Positions 16,150 through 17,261 of a stretch of 17,261 nucleotides of DNA are shown in pieces (the first letter of the stretch is position 1; the number at the start of each line of letters is the position of its first letter). The stretch is taken from positions 1 through 17,261 of the forward strand of contig CALHUZ010000286.1 of NCBI GenBank assembly GCA_938039305.1, written 5' to 3'. The position numbers and the translations under genes were made by a program. The DNA is from an uncultured Saprospiraceae bacterium (GTDB lineage: Bacteria > Bacteroidota > Bacteroidia > Chitinophagales > Saprospiraceae). The notes under the pieces were generated by a model. It saw only the letters and a program-made list of their open reading frames with translations, was not told where the DNA came from and made no database searches.

Positions 16150-16203
16150 GAAGCATACATTGAGATCGTCGAAGTACCAATTATTCATGTTTAAGCGTAG
16201 TAG

Positions 16204-16809
16204 ATGAAGAAATTTTGGCTTGTTGTATTGATGAGTCTGGCTGCTATCATTATGGGTGTAGGTGCAGCATTGTATGGAGTGAAGAATGCAGGTCAAGGTG
16301 CTGATTTTATGGATAGCAATGGTTCATGGAAAGTTAATCCAGTGATGGATTTAAAAGACGCGAAGCAAAGAGCCCTGATTGCTAAAGTTGGTTTGTTTGC
16401 GCTTCGAGAGACGGAAGTGCTATATTTTACTGCTATGACAGATAGCGATGGACAAGCACTTTCTTCAGATCATGACTATGTCGTAGAAGGAGTAGTCCCT
16501 GAATCGAGATATTGGAGCTATACACTGTACGGCTCCGATGATTTCCTGATTCCGAACGAAGGCAAGATCTACGGATTCAATCAGGAGACAATGAGTTTTA
16601 TCCCTCCAGATAGATCTAATCCTGAGTTCAGCGGCATCGCACAAAAGACTTATAAAATGAGCATCAGCAAAGATGCTAAAGAAGGCAATTGGCTGCCTTC
16701 AGGAGATAATGATCAATTGGCAATCACACTGCGATTGTATCAGCCCTCACCTGAGGTGTATCAAAATCTTACAACTACACCGCTTCCTACAATTAGAAAA
16801 ATCAGATGA
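16204..16809 (+). CDS. DUF1214 domain protein with N-terminal membrane anchor or signal
   Basis: A 201-residue protein. Residues 1-25 form a hydrophobic segment (FWLVVLMSLAAIIMGVGAAL) acting as an anchor or signal. The rest resembles the DUF1214 domain: RYWSYTLYGSDDFLIPN, KIYGFNQETM, GNWLPSGDNDQLAITLRLYQP and the terminal PLPTIRKI. In many bacteria DUF1214 is fused behind DUF1254 in one longer protein; here the two are separate genes, the DUF1254-like gene following with an ATGA overlap. The biochemical function of the domain is not established to my knowledge. Confidence 0.8.
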   Translation: MKKFWLVVLMSLAAIIMGVGAALYGVKNAGQGADFMDSNGSWKVNPVMDLKDAKQRALIAKVGLFALRETEVLYFTAMTDSDGQALSSDHDYVVEGVVPESRYWSYTLYGSDDFLIPNEGKIYGFNQETMSFIPPDRSNPEFSGIAQKTYKMSISKDAKEGNWLPSGDNDQLAITLRLYQPSPEVYQNLTTTPLPTIRKIR

Positions 16810-17261
16810 AGAAAGCTGTTGTAATTATAATTTTTTTAAGTGCAGTGGTTTGTGCTTCATACTATATCACTCTTCATTATTTTCCTAATTATGTCTACCA
16901 TCGATTTCATGATAAGGTAACTGCTTTGCGAGGTGAGAATATTAATGAATTTTCTATTATCCTCGCACCAGATGAAGGCGCGAGACTAGTTGTGAAACCT
17001 AATCCAGACTTTAGTTATGGCAGTGCTTTTTTTGATTTAAACGAAGGGCCTTTAAGATTAACAGGAGATATGCCTGATAGCACATATTGGTCAGTTGCGA
17101 TATACCAGCCCAATACTGTTAACTTCTATATCAAGAATGATCAACAGTACAATTCTAGTCGACTTGATGTGGTCATTACTCAGGAGACTTTGGATGGTGT
17201 AACATCAGAACAGATCACTTCTCCTACACAACGAGGTTTTATCCTTGTAAGGGCGCTGATT
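16806..17261 (+). CDS. DUF1254-like protein, 3' end cut by the window
   Basis: The frame starts with ATG at 16806, overlapping the TGA of the DUF1214 gene (ATGA), and runs open to the last base: 152 residues are visible with no stop. Residues 1-23 are a hydrophobic anchor or signal (VVIIIFLSAVVCASYYIT). The segment FFDLNEGPLRLTGDMPDSTY followed by WSVAIYQPNTVNFYIKND resembles the beta-rich core of DUF1254 proteins. The overlap implies translational coupling and a shared role with the DUF1214 protein. The domain call is from remembered patterns and moderate in strength. Confidence 0.68.
   Translation, partial: MKKAVVIIIFLSAVVCASYYITLHYFPNYVYHRFHDKVTALRGENINEFSIILAPDEGARLVVKPNPDFSYGSAFFDLNEGPLRLTGDMPDSTYWSVAIYQPNTVNFYIKNDQQYNSSRLDVVITQETLDGVTSEQITSPTQRGFILVRALI

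Larger units (their letters stand above)
16009..16203. other. divergent intergenic region between gyrB and the DUF1214 gene
   Basis: This 195-base AT-rich stretch is the longest gene-free part of the window. It holds the gyrB -7 box and a candidate -7 box for the gene pair on the plus strand. I see no tRNA, riboswitch-like structure or open frame that I would call a gene. Confidence 0.6.

Overview
The window looks like chromosomal DNA from a Bacteroidota bacterium, possibly near Saprospiria; the class is inference. The evidence is a secreted protein with a gliding-motility/type IX secretion (T9SS) type B C-terminal domain, Bacteroidota-style OstA-like and LptC proteins, a BatE-like TPR/SH3 protein, weak or absent Shine-Dalgarno sequences, and -7 boxes of the TAnnTTTG type upstream of rplU and gyrB. 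Base composition is moderately AT-rich throughout. I see no insertion sequence, phage gene, CRISPR array, tRNA or rRNA. This is mostly core genome, and the longest intergenic stretch is about 195 bases.

Layout: (1) 1-2387, plus strand: the 3' part of an OstA-like LPS transport protein, overlapping a TTG-started BatE-like TPR/SH3 membrane protein. (2) 2492-4794, minus strand: rplU-rpmA with a clear Bacteroidota promoter, and upstream of it a secreted double-DTG aspartic protease with a PDZ domain. (3) 4864-7134, minus strand: a two-gene operon for a GMC-family FAD dehydrogenase and its Tat-exported, probably lipidated, subunit 3. (4) 7274-8536, plus strand: ilvA. (5) 8640-9909, minus strand: rsmI, a DUF1304 membrane protein and a 55-residue membrane ORF starting one base after the DUF1304 stop. 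(6) 10013-14049, plus strand: the T9SS cargo protein, lptC and a CNNM/CorC-type CBS protein. (7) 14065-16008, minus strand: gyrB, convergent with the previous gene. (8) 16204-17261, plus strand: an overlapping DUF1214/DUF1254 pair, the second gene cut by the window end.

Functional themes are the cell envelope (OstA-like protein, LptC, secreted protease, T9SS cargo, periplasmic dehydrogenase), translation (L21, L27, RsmI), DNA topology (GyrB) and isoleucine synthesis (IlvA). The most unusual item is ribosomal protein L27. It is more than twice the normal length, with an Ala/Lys/Pro-rich linker and a helix-hairpin-helix-type C-terminal domain of a kind I recall on L21 in flavobacteria; the neighbouring L21 here is of plain length. 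Next are a cysteine motif in the GMC dehydrogenase that resembles the Fe-S site of FAD-dependent glucose dehydrogenases, and the short coupled membrane ORF. I found no clearly new defence or mobile system.
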